A stretch of DNA of 64,000 nucleotides from Stutzerimonas balearica DSM 6083 (GTDB taxonomy: Bacteria; Pseudomonadota; Gammaproteobacteria; Pseudomonadales; Pseudomonadaceae), in assembly GCF_000818015.1 (NCBI RefSeq), contig NZ_CP007511.1:2304501-2368500 (forward strand). The letters are read 5' to 3'. The translations under genes and the position numbers were made by a program. Under the pieces are notes generated by a model, which worked only from the letters and a program-made list of their open reading frames with translations, did no database searches and was not told where the DNA came from. This document shows, piece by piece, positions 37,961 through 46,873 of the stretch (its first letter is position 1; the number at the start of each line of letters is the position of its first letter).

Positions 37961-38082
37961 CGTAGGGTGGAAATCGCCGAAGCCATTTCCACGCGTTTGT
38001 TGCGGCCTGCTCGGCCTCAGGCGATGCGCTTGGGACGGCGTACCATCGGTGGAAAAGACCTGCGGTCGTTTTCCACCCTACG
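37961..38082. repeat. CGTAGGGTGG-bounded hairpin repeat
   Basis: 122-bp element beginning CGTAGGGTGGAAA and ending TTTTCCACCCTACG, so its ends are inverted repeats, with internal hairpins (GCGGCCTGCTCGGCCTC region). It is closely related to the copy at 39931-40088 and shares its end sequence with 57342-57542. Confidence 0.8.
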
Positions 38083-38083
38083 T

Positions 38084-39436
38084 TCAGGCCAATGCGTCCA
38101 GCCGCTGCAGCTCGCGCAGGCGCCAGACCGTATCGATCAGCGCGCCCGCCTCGTCATCGCTGCGCGCCGCGGAGAACTGCACCAGGCGGCGGAACTTGTC
38201 CTCCAGCTCGGCGCGGCTCAGCGTGTTGCCCGGGTCACCCTTCGGCTCGTCGATGGCGCCGTGCAGCGTGCGGCCATCGGCGGTGATCACTTCGACGCGA
38301 CCGAGCCAGCGTGCCGGGTAGGCGCCGTCCACCTCGGGATCGAGCGTCATCGAGACCTTCTCGCGGAACTCGCCGACGCGCGGGTCGCTGAGCGCATGAC
38401 TGTGGAATTCGATCAGGCCGGCCTTGCCGTACAGGGCGATCAGCCCCAGCACGGTGCCCATTGAGAACTTGGCCTGATGCACCGTCTGCGGCACCGTCAC
38501 GCGGCCGAGCACGTCGATCGCGCCCTGGTGCACGCGGGTGGTGACCGAGGCGATGTCATCGGCCCCGAGCCCTTCGCGCTGCATCAGCGCCAGCAGCGCA
38601 TCGGCCGCCGGGTGGGTATGCCGGCAGGAGGCGTGGAACTTGAACGAGGTTTCCGCCAGCGCCCAGCGGCTGCCGAGCCGGTCGGACAGCTTGCTCGGCT
38701 CGGCATCGCGGGACATGCCCGCCGCCATGCCCTGCTCGCCTTCGAGAATGTTCTGCGCGCCGGTCAGGCCATCGGCGGTCAGGTAGGCGGCGAGCAGGCC
38801 ATCGGCAGCCGCCTTGGCGGTGTGCAGTTGCTTGGAGTCCGCCGCGTCACGGAGAAACTCCCACAGCCCCGCCGCTTGCGTCCCGGCGCTGCCGAGCAGA
38901 TGGGTGAACTGCTGCTGGTCGAAATCCATCAGCTTGCCAACGGCCACCGCCGCGGCCAGGGTGCCGACCGTCGCGGTGGTGTGGAAGATGCGGTAATGCG
39001 AGCGGCCGAGGAACTCGCCGATGCGGATGCCCGCCTCGTAGCCAGCCACCGAGGCCACCAACAGCTCGCGGCCGGACTTGCCGAGATCCTGCGCTGCCGC
39101 CAGCGCAGCGGGAAACACCACGGTGGCCGGGTGCAACACGGAGCTGTTGTGCAGGTCGTCCTGCTCCACCAGATGCGAGCTGGCAGCATTCACCAGCGCA
39201 GCGAAATAGGCCGAGCTGCTCTGGCCGTTGATCAGAACGCGCGCCGGCCCGTCGGCCGGGCCCATCTTCTCGGCGTAACGCTCGAACAGCGGAATCGGAT
39301 GCGAGCCGGCGCTGGCCAGTGCTGAGCCGAGCCAGTCGAGAAAGAGGTCTTCGGTGCGGGCGAGTACCGGTTCGGGGATCTGCTCGTAGGCAAGCCCGGC
39401 GAGGAATTCGGTCAGGGCACGGGTGTGCTGGCTCAT
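38084..39436 (-). CDS. MmgE/PrpD family protein
   Basis: A 450-residue protein of the MmgE/PrpD (2-methylcitrate dehydratase-like) family. Visible are LFLDWLGSALASAG, HLVEQDDLHNSSVLHPATVVFPAALA, the AAADGLLAAYLTADGLTGA segment and FKFHASCRHTHPAADALL. It overlaps the VOC gene by ATGA. The homologue occupies the same position in the P. aeruginosa itaconate cluster; it is not one of the three core itaconate enzymes. It may isomerise or dehydrate a branched dicarboxylate. Activity unproven. Confidence 0.85.
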   Translation of the reverse strand: MSQHTRALTEFLAGLAYEQIPEPVLARTEDLFLDWLGSALASAGSHPIPLFERYAEKMGPADGPARVLINGQSSSAYFAALVNAASSHLVEQDDLHNSSVLHPATVVFPAALAAAQDLGKSGRELLVASVAGYEAGIRIGEFLGRSHYRIFHTTATVGTLAAAVAVGKLMDFDQQQFTHLLGSAGTQAAGLWEFLRDAADSKQLHTAKAAADGLLAAYLTADGLTGAQNILEGEQGMAAGMSRDAEPSKLSDRLGSRWALAETSFKFHASCRHTHPAADALLALMQREGLGADDIASVTTRVHQGAIDVLGRVTVPQTVHQAKFSMGTVLGLIALYGKAGLIEFHSHALSDPRVGEFREKVSMTLDPEVDGAYPARWLGRVEVITADGRTLHGAIDEPKGDPGNTLSRAELEDKFRRLVQFSAARSDDEAGALIDTVWRLRELQRLDALA

Positions 39437-39849
39437 GCGTTGGGCTCCAGCGGATTCTCTAACGGGTTCTCGAATGGGTTGGACAGTTCGATGAGGTTCT
39501 GGTCGGGGTCGCGCAGGTACACCGAGCGGATCGGTCCGGTCGCGCCGGTGCGTTGCACCGGACCTTCGACGATGGCGACCTGCTGCGCCTGAAGGTGTGC
39601 GATCACCTCGGCCAGCGGTGTGGCAACGATGAAGCAGAGGTCCGCCGAACCCGGGGTCGGCCGCTCGGCCTTGGGCTCGAATTCGCGCCCGGCCTGGTGC
39701 AGGTTGATCTTCTGGTTGCCGAAGGCCAGCGCCTTGCGCCCTGCGCCGAAGGTCACCGCCTGCATGCCGAGCACGCGGGTGTAGAAGTCCACCGCGGCCT
39801 CGAGATCGGCAACGGTGAGGACCAAGTGGTCGAGGTGGTCGATCTGCAT
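39433..39849 (-). CDS. VOC-superfamily (glyoxalase/dioxygenase-like) protein
   Basis: A 138-residue VOC fold with two beta-alpha-beta repeats: IDHLDHLVLTVADLEAAVDFYTRVLG with the first His metal ligand, and SVYLRDPDQNLIELSN with the last Glu ligand. Such proteins may be isomerases, lyases or dioxygenases. It sits between an acyl-CoA dehydrogenase and a PrpD-like gene in the itaconate cluster. Function is not assigned; a metal-dependent rearrangement of a related acid is the simplest guess. Confidence 0.83.
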   Translation of the reverse strand: MQIDHLDHLVLTVADLEAAVDFYTRVLGMQAVTFGAGRKALAFGNQKINLHQAGREFEPKAERPTPGSADLCFIVATPLAEVIAHLQAQQVAIVEGPVQRTGATGPIRSVYLRDPDQNLIELSNPFENPLENPLEPNA

Positions 39850-39930
39850 GTGTGCCTCCTAATTCGATACGCCGGCATTTCAACGCCCGCGTGGATGTGC
39901 TTCGAGACATCCACCCTACGAACCTGCCGT

Positions 39931-40088
39931 CGTAGGGTGGAAAACGGCGAAGCCTTTTCCACGCGGCGTCTGCCCGAATCCGCTCCGCTGCATCGCGCCC
40001 CTGTGGTGGCCAACGAACGCCATTCCCAGCAAGTGCATCGCCTGTCGGATACGCGTGGAAAAGACCTGCGGTCGTTTGCCACCCTACG
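39931..40088. repeat. CGTAGGGTGG-bounded hairpin repeat, second copy
   Basis: 158-bp element with the same inverted ends (CGTAGGGTGGAAAA and GTTTGCCACCCTACG) as 37961-38082 and shared flanking words, including ACGCGTGGAAAAGACC and CTGCGGTCGTTT. A half-copy ending CATCCACCCTACG lies immediately before it at about 39891-39920. Confidence 0.8.
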
Positions 40089-40104
40089 GTCCCGTTTACT
40101 CACC

Positions 40105-40169
40105 TGTAGGAGCGAGCTTGCTCGCGAACGAGGTGCAAGAACGGCTTCGCGAGCAAGCTCGCTCCTACA
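40105..40169. repeat. Pseudomonas REP pair
   Basis: TGTAGGAGCGAGCTTGCTCG at 40105 and its near-exact reverse complement ending at 40169 form a long hairpin around an 18-nt loop. This is the widespread Pseudomonas REP sequence. It lies downstream of the acyl-CoA dehydrogenase gene. Confidence 0.92.
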
Positions 40170-40176
40170 ATCGCCC

Positions 40177-41340
40177 TCAGAAACTGCGCGGCAGCTCGAG
40201 CAAGTGCTCGGCCACGTACGAGAGGATCAGGTTGGTCGAGATCGGCGCCACCTGGTACAGCCGCGTCTCGCGGAACTTGCGCTCGACGTCGTATTCATTG
40301 GCAAAGCCAAAGCCGCCGTGGGTCTGCAGGCAGGCGTTGGCTGCCTCCCAACTGGCCTTCGCTGCCAGGTACTTGGCCATGTTGGCCGCCGCTCCGGCGT
40401 TGCGCCCGGCGTCATACTCCTCGCAGGCGCGCCAGCGCATCAGGTCCGCGGCCTCGATCTCGATATGCGCTTCGGCGATGGGGAACTGCACGCCCTGGTT
40501 CTGGCCGATGGGCCGGCCGAATACCACACGGTCGCGGGCGTACTGCGCGGACTTCTCGACGAACCAGCGGCCATCGCCGATGCACTCGGCGGCGATCAGC
40601 GTGCGCTCGGCATTCAGCCCATCGAGGATGTAGCGAAAGCCCTTGCCCTCCTCGCCGATCAGGCTGCTGGCGGGAATCTCCAGGTTGTCGAAGAACAGCT
40701 CGTTGGTCTCGTGGTTGACCATGTTGGCGATCGGCTGCACGGTCAGGCCGTTGCCGATGGCCTCGCGCAGGTCGACGAGGAAGATCGACATGCCCTCGGA
40801 CTTGCGCTGCACCTCGGCCAGCGGCGTGGTGCGTGCCAGCAGGATCATCAGGTCGGAATGCTGAATGCGCGAGATCCATACCTTCTGCCCGTTGATCACG
40901 TACTTGTCGCCCCGGCGCACGGCGGTGGTCTTGATCTTGGTGGTGTCGGTGCCGGTGGTCGGCTCGGTGACGCCCATCGACTGCAGGCGCAGCTCGCCGC
41001 TGGCCAGCTTCGGCAGGTAGTAGCGTTTCTGCTCCTCGCTGCCGTTTCTGAGCAGGGTGAACATGTTGTACATCTGCCCGTGGATGGTCCCGGAGTTGCC
41101 ACCGCAACGGTTGACCTCCTCGAGGATCACCGAGGCCTCGGCCAGACCCAGGCCGGAACCGCCGTATTCTTCCGGGATCATCGCCGACAGCCAGCCGGCC
41201 TCGGTCATGGCGGTGACGAAGGCTTCCGGGAAGCCCTTTTCCTCATCGATCTTGCGCCAGTATTCGGCGGGAAATTCGGCGCAGAGGGCGCGCACGCCTT
41301 CGCGGATGAAGCTCAGTTCTTCGGTCTTGTTCGGGTTCAT
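40177..41340 (-). CDS. Acyl-CoA dehydrogenase of the itaconate cluster
   Basis: A 387-residue flavoprotein of the acyl-CoA dehydrogenase family. Motifs: MIPEEYGGSGLGLAEAS, the MGVTEPTTGTDTTKIKT FAD-binding region, KVWISRIQHSDL and the C-terminal QTHGGFGFANEYDVERKFRETRLY. It would oxidise an acyl-CoA with electron transfer to ETF. The gene follows ich in the cluster. Its place in itaconate metabolism is not established; the core pathway needs no dehydrogenase, so it may handle a related substituted succinyl-CoA. The ATG at 41340 is well placed. Confidence 0.88.
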   Translation of the reverse strand: MNPNKTEELSFIREGVRALCAEFPAEYWRKIDEEKGFPEAFVTAMTEAGWLSAMIPEEYGGSGLGLAEASVILEEVNRCGGNSGTIHGQMYNMFTLLRNGSEEQKRYYLPKLASGELRLQSMGVTEPTTGTDTTKIKTTAVRRGDKYVINGQKVWISRIQHSDLMILLARTTPLAEVQRKSEGMSIFLVDLREAIGNGLTVQPIANMVNHETNELFFDNLEIPASSLIGEEGKGFRYILDGLNAERTLIAAECIGDGRWFVEKSAQYARDRVVFGRPIGQNQGVQFPIAEAHIEIEAADLMRWRACEEYDAGRNAGAAANMAKYLAAKASWEAANACLQTHGGFGFANEYDVERKFRETRLYQVAPISTNLILSYVAEHLLELPRSF

Positions 41341-41384
41341 CTCGGTTCCTTAGAAAAACGGGCGATGGTGTGGAGCTCGACCTT

Positions 41385-41554
41385 CCCCCTCACCCCAGCT
41401 CTCTCCCTCAGGGAGAGGGGCTGCTTTGGCGTTTGGCTGGCCTGACTGCTAACGCATCGCCTTGAAGCCGGCCGGCTGACTATTTCGCACGGCCCTGACC
41501 ACCCTGCAAAATCAGTCCCCTCGCCCCCTTGGGGAGAGGGTTAGGGTGAGGGGG
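41385..41554. repeat. Paired CCCCCTCACCC / GGGTGAGGGGG repeat
   Basis: Inverted copies of a pyrimidine-rich repeat (CCCCCTCACCCCAGCTCTCTC at 41386 on, and GGGGAGAGGGTTAGGGTGAG ending 41552) flank a ~110-bp spacer. The composition and arrangement are those of BIME-like elements of Gammaproteobacteria. It separates the acyl-CoA dehydrogenase gene from ich. Confidence 0.85.
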
Positions 41555-41573
41555 CGGTGTCCCGCCATCCACC

Positions 41574-42395
41574 TCAGTCGAATTCCACTTCGGCTCTCTG
41601 CGCCAAACCGTTGTGGTCGCCGGCCCAGAGTTCGGCCTTGCCCGGCGCCACGATGCGGCCGCCGACCTCGAACGGCTGCGGCGCGATCAGCGGGCGCAGG
41701 CCGCGGTAGGCGAAGCGGCGCAGGCGGGCGTCGGGATTGGCGCGGCAGAAGGCGCGCAGGTTCAAGGTGGCGATCAGCGGGCCGTGAACGACCAGGCCGG
41801 CATAGCCTTCGGTCTCGGTGACGTAGGGCCAGTCGTAATGGATGCGATGGCCGTTGAAGGTGACCGCGGAATAGCGGAACAGCAGCGTCGGCGTTGGTGT
41901 GACCGCCTCGCGCCAGCCACCGGCGACCATGGGTTCGCCACTGCTGGTCTTCGGCGGGCTCGGCTCGCGGTAGACGATGTCCTGTTCCTCACGGATCGCC
42001 AGCCGGCTGTCCTGCAGGTAGTCGTGCTGCACGGTGACGAACAGCAGCGCGCCGGTGCGGCCCTGTTTTTCCTCGATGTGCTTGATGGTCGAGACGCGTC
42101 GCGCCTCGCCGCCGGCTTCCAGCGGGCGCAGGAACTCGACCCGGCCACCGGCCCACATGCGGTTGCGGTTATCCGCAGGCGGCAGGAAGCCACCGCGTGC
42201 CGGGTGGCCATCCTCGCCGAGGCCGCTTTCGGCGACCGGCTCCTGGAAGAAGCACCATTGCCATAGCGGTGGTAGCGCTTCGCCGTGCGCGGGCGTGGTT
42301 TCGCCGAAGGTCGCGGCGATGCGCATCAGCAGGTTGCGGCTGAGCTGGTCGTGGGCCTCTTCGGTGCGGCCGATCCAGGCAGAGATGTCGGTCAT
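41574..42395 (-). CDS. ich: Itaconyl-CoA hydratase
   Basis: A 273-residue hot-dog-fold hydratase of the HTD2/MaoC type that adds water to itaconyl-CoA to give (S)-citramalyl-CoA. It has an N-terminal half with LRPLEAGGEARRVSTI and a C-terminal hot-dog with FRYSAVTFNGHRIHYDWPYVT carrying the catalytic Asp/His, and VVHGPLIATLN. The ATG at 42395 follows GGAAG; the reading to 42434 enters the divergent promoter region. It is first in the minus-strand cluster, divergent from the LysR gene. Confidence 0.88.
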   Translation of the reverse strand: MTDISAWIGRTEEAHDQLSRNLLMRIAATFGETTPAHGEALPPLWQWCFFQEPVAESGLGEDGHPARGGFLPPADNRNRMWAGGRVEFLRPLEAGGEARRVSTIKHIEEKQGRTGALLFVTVQHDYLQDSRLAIREEQDIVYREPSPPKTSSGEPMVAGGWREAVTPTPTLLFRYSAVTFNGHRIHYDWPYVTETEGYAGLVVHGPLIATLNLRAFCRANPDARLRRFAYRGLRPLIAPQPFEVGGRIVAPGKAELWAGDHNGLAQRAEVEFD

Positions 42396-42481
42396 GGCTG
42401 AGCTTCCGGCTGTTGTCTTGTTTGGCCGTAGCATGCAGCGCCGCCAGCGTTCCGTGAATTTGTATTTAATGACACCAGCGT

Positions 42482-42494
42482 TCGGCTAAGCTGA
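42482..42494. promoter_or_regulatory. Candidate LysR-type operator (T-N11-A) between ich and its regulator
   Basis: TTCGGCTAAGCTGAA (42481-42495) is a near-palindrome with one mismatch and contains the LysR T-N11-A pattern. It lies 26 nt before the LysR start in the 125-bp divergent region. Binding is inferred. Confidence 0.4.
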
Positions 42495-42520
42495 ACACCA
42501 ACCTCATCTCGAGCACCGCC

Positions 42521-43453
42521 ATGCATTTCGATCTGGCCGACCTGCGTCTGTTCATCCATATCGCCGAATCCCCGAGCCTGACCCAGGGCGCACGCCGCGC
42601 GCACCTCTCGCCGGCCGCGGCCAGCGCGCGGATCAAGGCGCTGGAGAGCCGGCTCGACAGCCGCCTGCTCTACCGCGACAGTCGCGGAGTGGAGCTGACG
42701 CCAGCCGGCCACAAGCTGCTGCAGCACGCGCGGCTGATCATGCGTCAGGTGGATTACCTGAAAAGCGAGTTCACCGAGTACGGCACCGATTCGGCCGGGC
42801 ACATCCGCATCTTCGCCAACACCACGGCCGTGACCGAATTTCTGCCCGAGGTGCTGGCCGGTTTTCTCGCCGAGCGCCCCGGCGTCACGGTGGACCTGCA
42901 GGAGCGCCTGAGCCGCGACATCGTGCGCGGTGTGCTCGACGGCAGCACGGACATCGGCATCATCGCCGGCCCGGTGCAGGCCGAAGGCCTGCAGGTGCTG
43001 CACTTCAGCACCGACCGCCTGTTGCTCGGCGTGCCGATCGGCCACCCGTTGGCCGGCGAAACGCAGGTGACGCTGCGTCAGACGCTGGCCTATCAGCACA
43101 TCGGCCTGCACGAAGGCAGCACCCTGCTGACCTTTCTGCGCGACCGCGTCGAGAAACTCGGCAGCCAGCTGTCGCTGCGCATCCAGGTTTCGAGCTTCGA
43201 GGCAGTGTGTCGGATGATCGAGGCCGGCGTGGGCATCGGCATCATCCCCGAGTCCGCGGCGAGGCGGCACAGCCGCACCATGCAACTGGCGCTGGTGGAG
43301 CTGGACGAGCCCTGGGCGGTGCGCGAACGCAGCATCCTGGTGCGCGAGCTGGACGCCCTGCCCGGTTCGGTACGGGCCCTGATCGCCACCCTGGCGCCCG
43401 ATGTAGCTACCGAAGCGAACGTTGCCCGGCCTTTGCTGCCGAACGGCGGGTAG
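42521..43453 (+). CDS. LysR-type regulator of the itaconate cluster
   Basis: A 310-residue LysR protein. The winged HTH is at 1-65 with FIHIAESPSLTQGARRAHLSPAAASARIKALE, followed by a linker helix and the type 2 periplasmic-binding effector domain (about 90-300) with EVLAGFLAERPGVTVDL. It is divergent from ich, the classical arrangement of LysR activators, matching PA0877 next to PA0878 as I recall. The effector is expected to be itaconate or a CoA derivative. Shine-Dalgarno is weak (CGAG). Confidence 0.88.
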   Translation: MHFDLADLRLFIHIAESPSLTQGARRAHLSPAAASARIKALESRLDSRLLYRDSRGVELTPAGHKLLQHARLIMRQVDYLKSEFTEYGTDSAGHIRIFANTTAVTEFLPEVLAGFLAERPGVTVDLQERLSRDIVRGVLDGSTDIGIIAGPVQAEGLQVLHFSTDRLLLGVPIGHPLAGETQVTLRQTLAYQHIGLHEGSTLLTFLRDRVEKLGSQLSLRIQVSSFEAVCRMIEAGVGIGIIPESAARRHSRTMQLALVELDEPWAVRERSILVRELDALPGSVRALIATLAPDVATEANVARPLLPNGG

Positions 43454-43486
43454 GCACGCATCGCCGAACCTCTGCAGGGAGCTGAC

Positions 43487-44812
43487 ATGTCCGCACTGAC
43501 CAACAGGCTGTTTCGCCTGTATCACCGAGTCATCGGCAGCATCGCCTTCTACCCGACACTTATCGCCCTGGGCCTGGCCTGCCTGTGCCTGATCACCATC
43601 GTGCTGGAACTGACCTGGCTGCAGCCCTACAAGGAGCAGCTCGAACTCGGCGTGGTGAAGAATGCCGAGAACGCCCGGCTGATTCTCGGCACCCTGGTCG
43701 GCGGGATCATCTCGCTGATGGTGTTCAGCTTCTCGATGGTCATGGTGGTACTCAATTCGGCGGCCTCCTCGCTGTCGCCGCGGGTGATTCCGGGGCTGAT
43801 CAGCAGCCGCAGCCATCAGCTGGTGCTCGGCGTCTACCTGGGCACGATCATCGATTCGCTGATGCTCATTTCCACCATTCAGGAAGGCGACGACATCAAT
43901 GTGCCGAGCCTGGGCGTCTTTCTGGCGCTCTTTCTGGGCGTGATCTGCCTGTGCCTGTTCATCTACTTCATCCGCTCGATTTCACTGTCGATTCAGGTCG
44001 ACTACATCCTCAACCGGGTCTACAAGCAGACCCTCGCCCAGCTCCACGCCAGACGCCGCCAGGCTGACGACCACGAGGTGATGCCCTGGCCCGACGACAG
44101 CCACTGGACGACGATCTGCGCGCAACGTTCGGGCTACTTCAAGGCGCTGAACCTCTCGGCGGCGCAGGCATTGCTGGACGAGCAGGACGCGCAGATGACG
44201 GTGCAGGTGCATTACGGCTTTTTCGTCATGCCGGGCCACCCGCTGATCCGCCTGGACCGCGAGCTGGACGAAGCCTGCGTGAGCCGGCTGCTGGACTGCT
44301 TCGACTTCTATGTCGAGGAGTACGCCCACCGGCACTTCTTCTTCGGCTTCAAGCAGATCGTCGAAATCGCCATCCGCGCCTTGAGCCCGGGCATCAACGA
44401 CCCGGGCACGGCGATCAAGGCGATCGACATGCTCGGCGTGCTCCTGGCCGAACGCATGCACCTGCCCAACCACGAGGTCGCCCCAATCGAGGGCCAGCCA
44501 CGCCTGTTCATCCGCGAGCTGGAGCTGGACGCGATGCTGCAGCTGGCGTTCGGCCCCCTGCGCCGCTACGGCAGCAGCGACCTGCAGGTACTGCTGACGC
44601 TGCTGCAGGCCTGCAAGAACCTGCTGTATGCCGCTGGCGACAGCGCCACCGAGCGCATCCTGCTGCGCCATGCCGAAGCGGTCGTCGAGCAGGCATCGAT
44701 CACCCTGTCCGGCGCGCTGGATCGCCAGGCGATGGCCGAGGCGGTGCAGTCACTGAACCAGGCGGTACGTCATGCCGAGCCGCTGTCGCGCGCGCCGCTG
44801 CGGGAATCCTGA
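43487..44812 (+). CDS. DUF2254 family inner-membrane protein
   Basis: A 441-residue protein with four predicted transmembrane helices in the first 165 residues (for instance ALGLACLCLITIVLELTWL, GTLVGGIISLMVFSFSMVMVVLN and GVFLALFLGVICLCLFIYFI) and a soluble C-terminal half with GVMP-like HYGFFVMPGHPLIR and AIRALSPGINDPGTAIKAID. This is the DUF2254 pattern. A GGGAG lies 6 nt before the ATG. It follows the LysR gene by 33 bp. Function unknown. Confidence 0.85.
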   Translation: MSALTNRLFRLYHRVIGSIAFYPTLIALGLACLCLITIVLELTWLQPYKEQLELGVVKNAENARLILGTLVGGIISLMVFSFSMVMVVLNSAASSLSPRVIPGLISSRSHQLVLGVYLGTIIDSLMLISTIQEGDDINVPSLGVFLALFLGVICLCLFIYFIRSISLSIQVDYILNRVYKQTLAQLHARRRQADDHEVMPWPDDSHWTTICAQRSGYFKALNLSAAQALLDEQDAQMTVQVHYGFFVMPGHPLIRLDRELDEACVSRLLDCFDFYVEEYAHRHFFFGFKQIVEIAIRALSPGINDPGTAIKAIDMLGVLLAERMHLPNHEVAPIEGQPRLFIRELELDAMLQLAFGPLRRYGSSDLQVLLTLLQACKNLLYAAGDSATERILLRHAEAVVEQASITLSGALDRQAMAEAVQSLNQAVRHAEPLSRAPLRES

Positions 44813-44857
44813 GCGCTTGCTGCTGCCCAACGACAACACAGGGAGCGGTGTGTCGCC

Positions 44858-44983
44858 ATGAGCCACCCCACTCGCTCAGGTTTTTACCTTTCAAAATCAG
44901 CAAGTTATGAAACTTCGCCGCCCCACGGCCGGCGCGCCGAAACTTGCTTTAGCCGATTTCGTTGCCTAGGGTGTCGCCCATGA
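44858..44983 (+). CDS. Possible 41-residue upstream ORF ending on the MFS start
   Basis: ATG at 44858, stop TGA at 44981-44983 overlapping the MFS start codon as ATGA. The peptide (MSHPTRSGFYLSK...) is basic with two closely spaced cysteines near its end. GGGAG is 12-16 nt upstream, too far to be ideal. It could be a coupled leader or chance. Confidence 0.2.
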   Translation: MSHPTRSGFYLSKSASYETSPPHGRRAETCFSRFRCLGCRP

Positions 44984-46305
44984 AGTCTTTGATCGCTCCC
45001 ATCAGTTCGCTGCTCGGCGGCGTGGCCTTGCTGCTGCTCGGGCACGGCTTGCTCAATACCCTGCTCACGCTGCGCGGCGTCGCCGAAGGTTACTCGACCG
45101 GGATGGTCGGCCTGTTGATGTCCGGTTACTTCGCCGGCTTCCTGATCGGCACCTGGCTCGCGCCCTCGCTGATCCGGCGCATCGGCCACATCCGCACCTT
45201 CTCCTTCTACGCCTCGCTCGCCGCGACCGCCGTGCTGCTGCACGTGATGATCGTCAATCCCTGGGTCTGGCTGGTATTGCGGGTCATCTACGGTGTCGCG
45301 CTGGTGACCCTGTACATGGTCATCGAGAGCTGGCTCAACGCCCAGGTCAGCGGCGAGAAGCGCGGCCAGGTATTTGCCGTGTACATGGCCGTCAACCTCG
45401 GCTCACTGGCCGCCGCCCAGCAGCTGCTGGGGCTCGACAGCCCGATGGAATTCACCCTCTTCGCGCTGGCGACCATTCTCATCGGCGGCGCGATGATGCC
45501 GATCACCCTCACCCGCCAGCCGCAACCGACCCTGCCGGACATTCCGCCGACCGACCTCCTGCAGCTGGCCCGCATCGCCCCGCTGCCGCTGATGGCCGCC
45601 GGCGTGTCCGGGTTCGCACTCGGCGGCTTCTGGGGCCTGGCGCCGGTGTATGCCAGCCAGGTCGGCTTCGACGCCTCCGGCGTAGGCCTGCTGATGAGCG
45701 TGACCATTCTCGGCGGCGCCGTGCTGCAATGGCCGATCGGCCTGTTTTCCGACAAGCATGAGCGCCGCATCGTGCTGCTCTGGGTGGTGGCGCTCGCCGC
45801 GCTGCTGGCGCTGGCGGTGGCGCCGCTGAAGGCCGGTGCCCTGCTGCTGGGGCTGATGTTCGTCTGGGGCGGCCTGGCGTTTTCGATCTACTCGATTGCC
45901 GTGGCGCAGATGGTCGACCACCTGAACCCCGACGAAATTCTCTCCGGCTCCAGCGGCCTGCTGCTCGCCAACGGTTTTGGCGCGGCACTTGGGCCGGTTG
46001 CCGCCGGTGGCCTGATGCACCTGGCCGGGCCGATCGCGCTGCCGCTGTTCTTCGCGGTCAGCCTGGCTCTGCTGGCGGCTTACGCCTTCTACCGGCCGCG
46101 CAAGGTGGTCGACCTGGTGACCGAACCGCACGGGCACTTCACCCCCGTGCTGCGCACCAGCCCTACCGTCATGGAGCTGATGCCCGACACCCCGGAAGAT
46201 GCGACCGCCCACACGCCGGCCAACGAGGACGAACTGAACGAGCTGGACGAGCTGGACGACCTGCCGCCCGCCGAGGAGCCGGCCGAACCGCGCACCGGCA
46301 CCTGA
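44980..46305 (+). CDS. MFS transporter
   Basis: A 441-residue carrier with 12 predicted helices; the loop between helices 2 and 3 reads GTWLAPSLIRRIGHIRTF and that between 8 and 9 FSDKHERRIVLL, both MFS hallmarks. The C-terminus (about 400-441) is an unusual acidic tail with ELNELDELDDL. The subfamily resembles YcaD-like carriers, substrate unknown. The ATG at 44980 has AGGG at a suitable distance; a TTG six codons upstream is possible. The stop lies 3 bp from the convergent arfB stop. Confidence 0.88.
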   Translation: MKSLIAPISSLLGGVALLLLGHGLLNTLLTLRGVAEGYSTGMVGLLMSGYFAGFLIGTWLAPSLIRRIGHIRTFSFYASLAATAVLLHVMIVNPWVWLVLRVIYGVALVTLYMVIESWLNAQVSGEKRGQVFAVYMAVNLGSLAAAQQLLGLDSPMEFTLFALATILIGGAMMPITLTRQPQPTLPDIPPTDLLQLARIAPLPLMAAGVSGFALGGFWGLAPVYASQVGFDASGVGLLMSVTILGGAVLQWPIGLFSDKHERRIVLLWVVALAALLALAVAPLKAGALLLGLMFVWGGLAFSIYSIAVAQMVDHLNPDEILSGSSGLLLANGFGAALGPVAAGGLMHLAGPIALPLFFAVSLALLAAYAFYRPRKVVDLVTEPHGHFTPVLRTSPTVMELMPDTPEDATAHTPANEDELNELDELDDLPPAEEPAEPRTGT

Positions 46306-46308
46306 GCC

Positions 46309-46722
46309 TCAGAAGTCAACGCGGCCGCGCCCGGCCTTGATCGCACCGCGGCGCGTCTTGCCCTCGAGCCGGCGCGTCTTGGAGGCCAGCGTCGGCCGGG
46401 TCGGCCGGCGCGCCTTTTCCACCTTGGTCACACTACGGATCAGCGCCACCAGTCGCTCGAGCGCGTCGGCGCGGTTCTGCTCCTGGGTGCGGTAGCGCTG
46501 GGCCTTGAGCACGATCACCCCGCTGTCGCTGATGCGGTTGTCGCGCAGCGCCAGCAGGCGTTCCTTGTAGAACGCCGGCAGTGACGAAGCCTGGATATCG
46601 AAGCGCAGGTGAACGGCACTGGACACCTTGTTGACGTTCTGCCCACCGGCACCTTGCGCCCGGATGGCAGTCAGCTCGACCTCGCTGTCGGCGAGGTGAA
46701 CGTTGTTCGATATCTCCAGCAT
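46309..46722 (-). CDS. arfB: Alternative ribosome-rescue factor ArfB (YaeJ)
   Basis: A 137-residue peptidyl-tRNA hydrolase that rescues ribosomes stalled at the end of non-stop mRNA. The catalytic GGQ is in [12 protein letters not shown], and the C-terminal tail is strongly basic ([20 protein letters not shown]), as needed to fill the empty mRNA channel. The length matches E. coli YaeJ. Divergent from the hydrolase gene downstream. Confidence 0.95.
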   Translation of the reverse strand: MLEISNNVHLADSEVELTAIRAQGAGGQNVNKVSSAVHLRFDIQASSLPAFYKERLLALRDNRISDSGVIVLKAQRYRTQEQNRADALERLVALIRSVTKVEKARRPTRPTLASKTRRLEGKTRRGAIKAGRGRVDF

Positions 46723-46873
46723 GGGCTTCCTGATCCTGTCTAGCGCGCAGCAGGCGCGATTGTCCTACGACCTGTCCGCCGCCGACAGGTTTGAAACAAT
46801 TTCCCGCTGCCGGAACGTTCGCCTTCGGCGTAGGGTCCGCTTGAAACGCAACCATCCACCGCCCGGAGCACTC

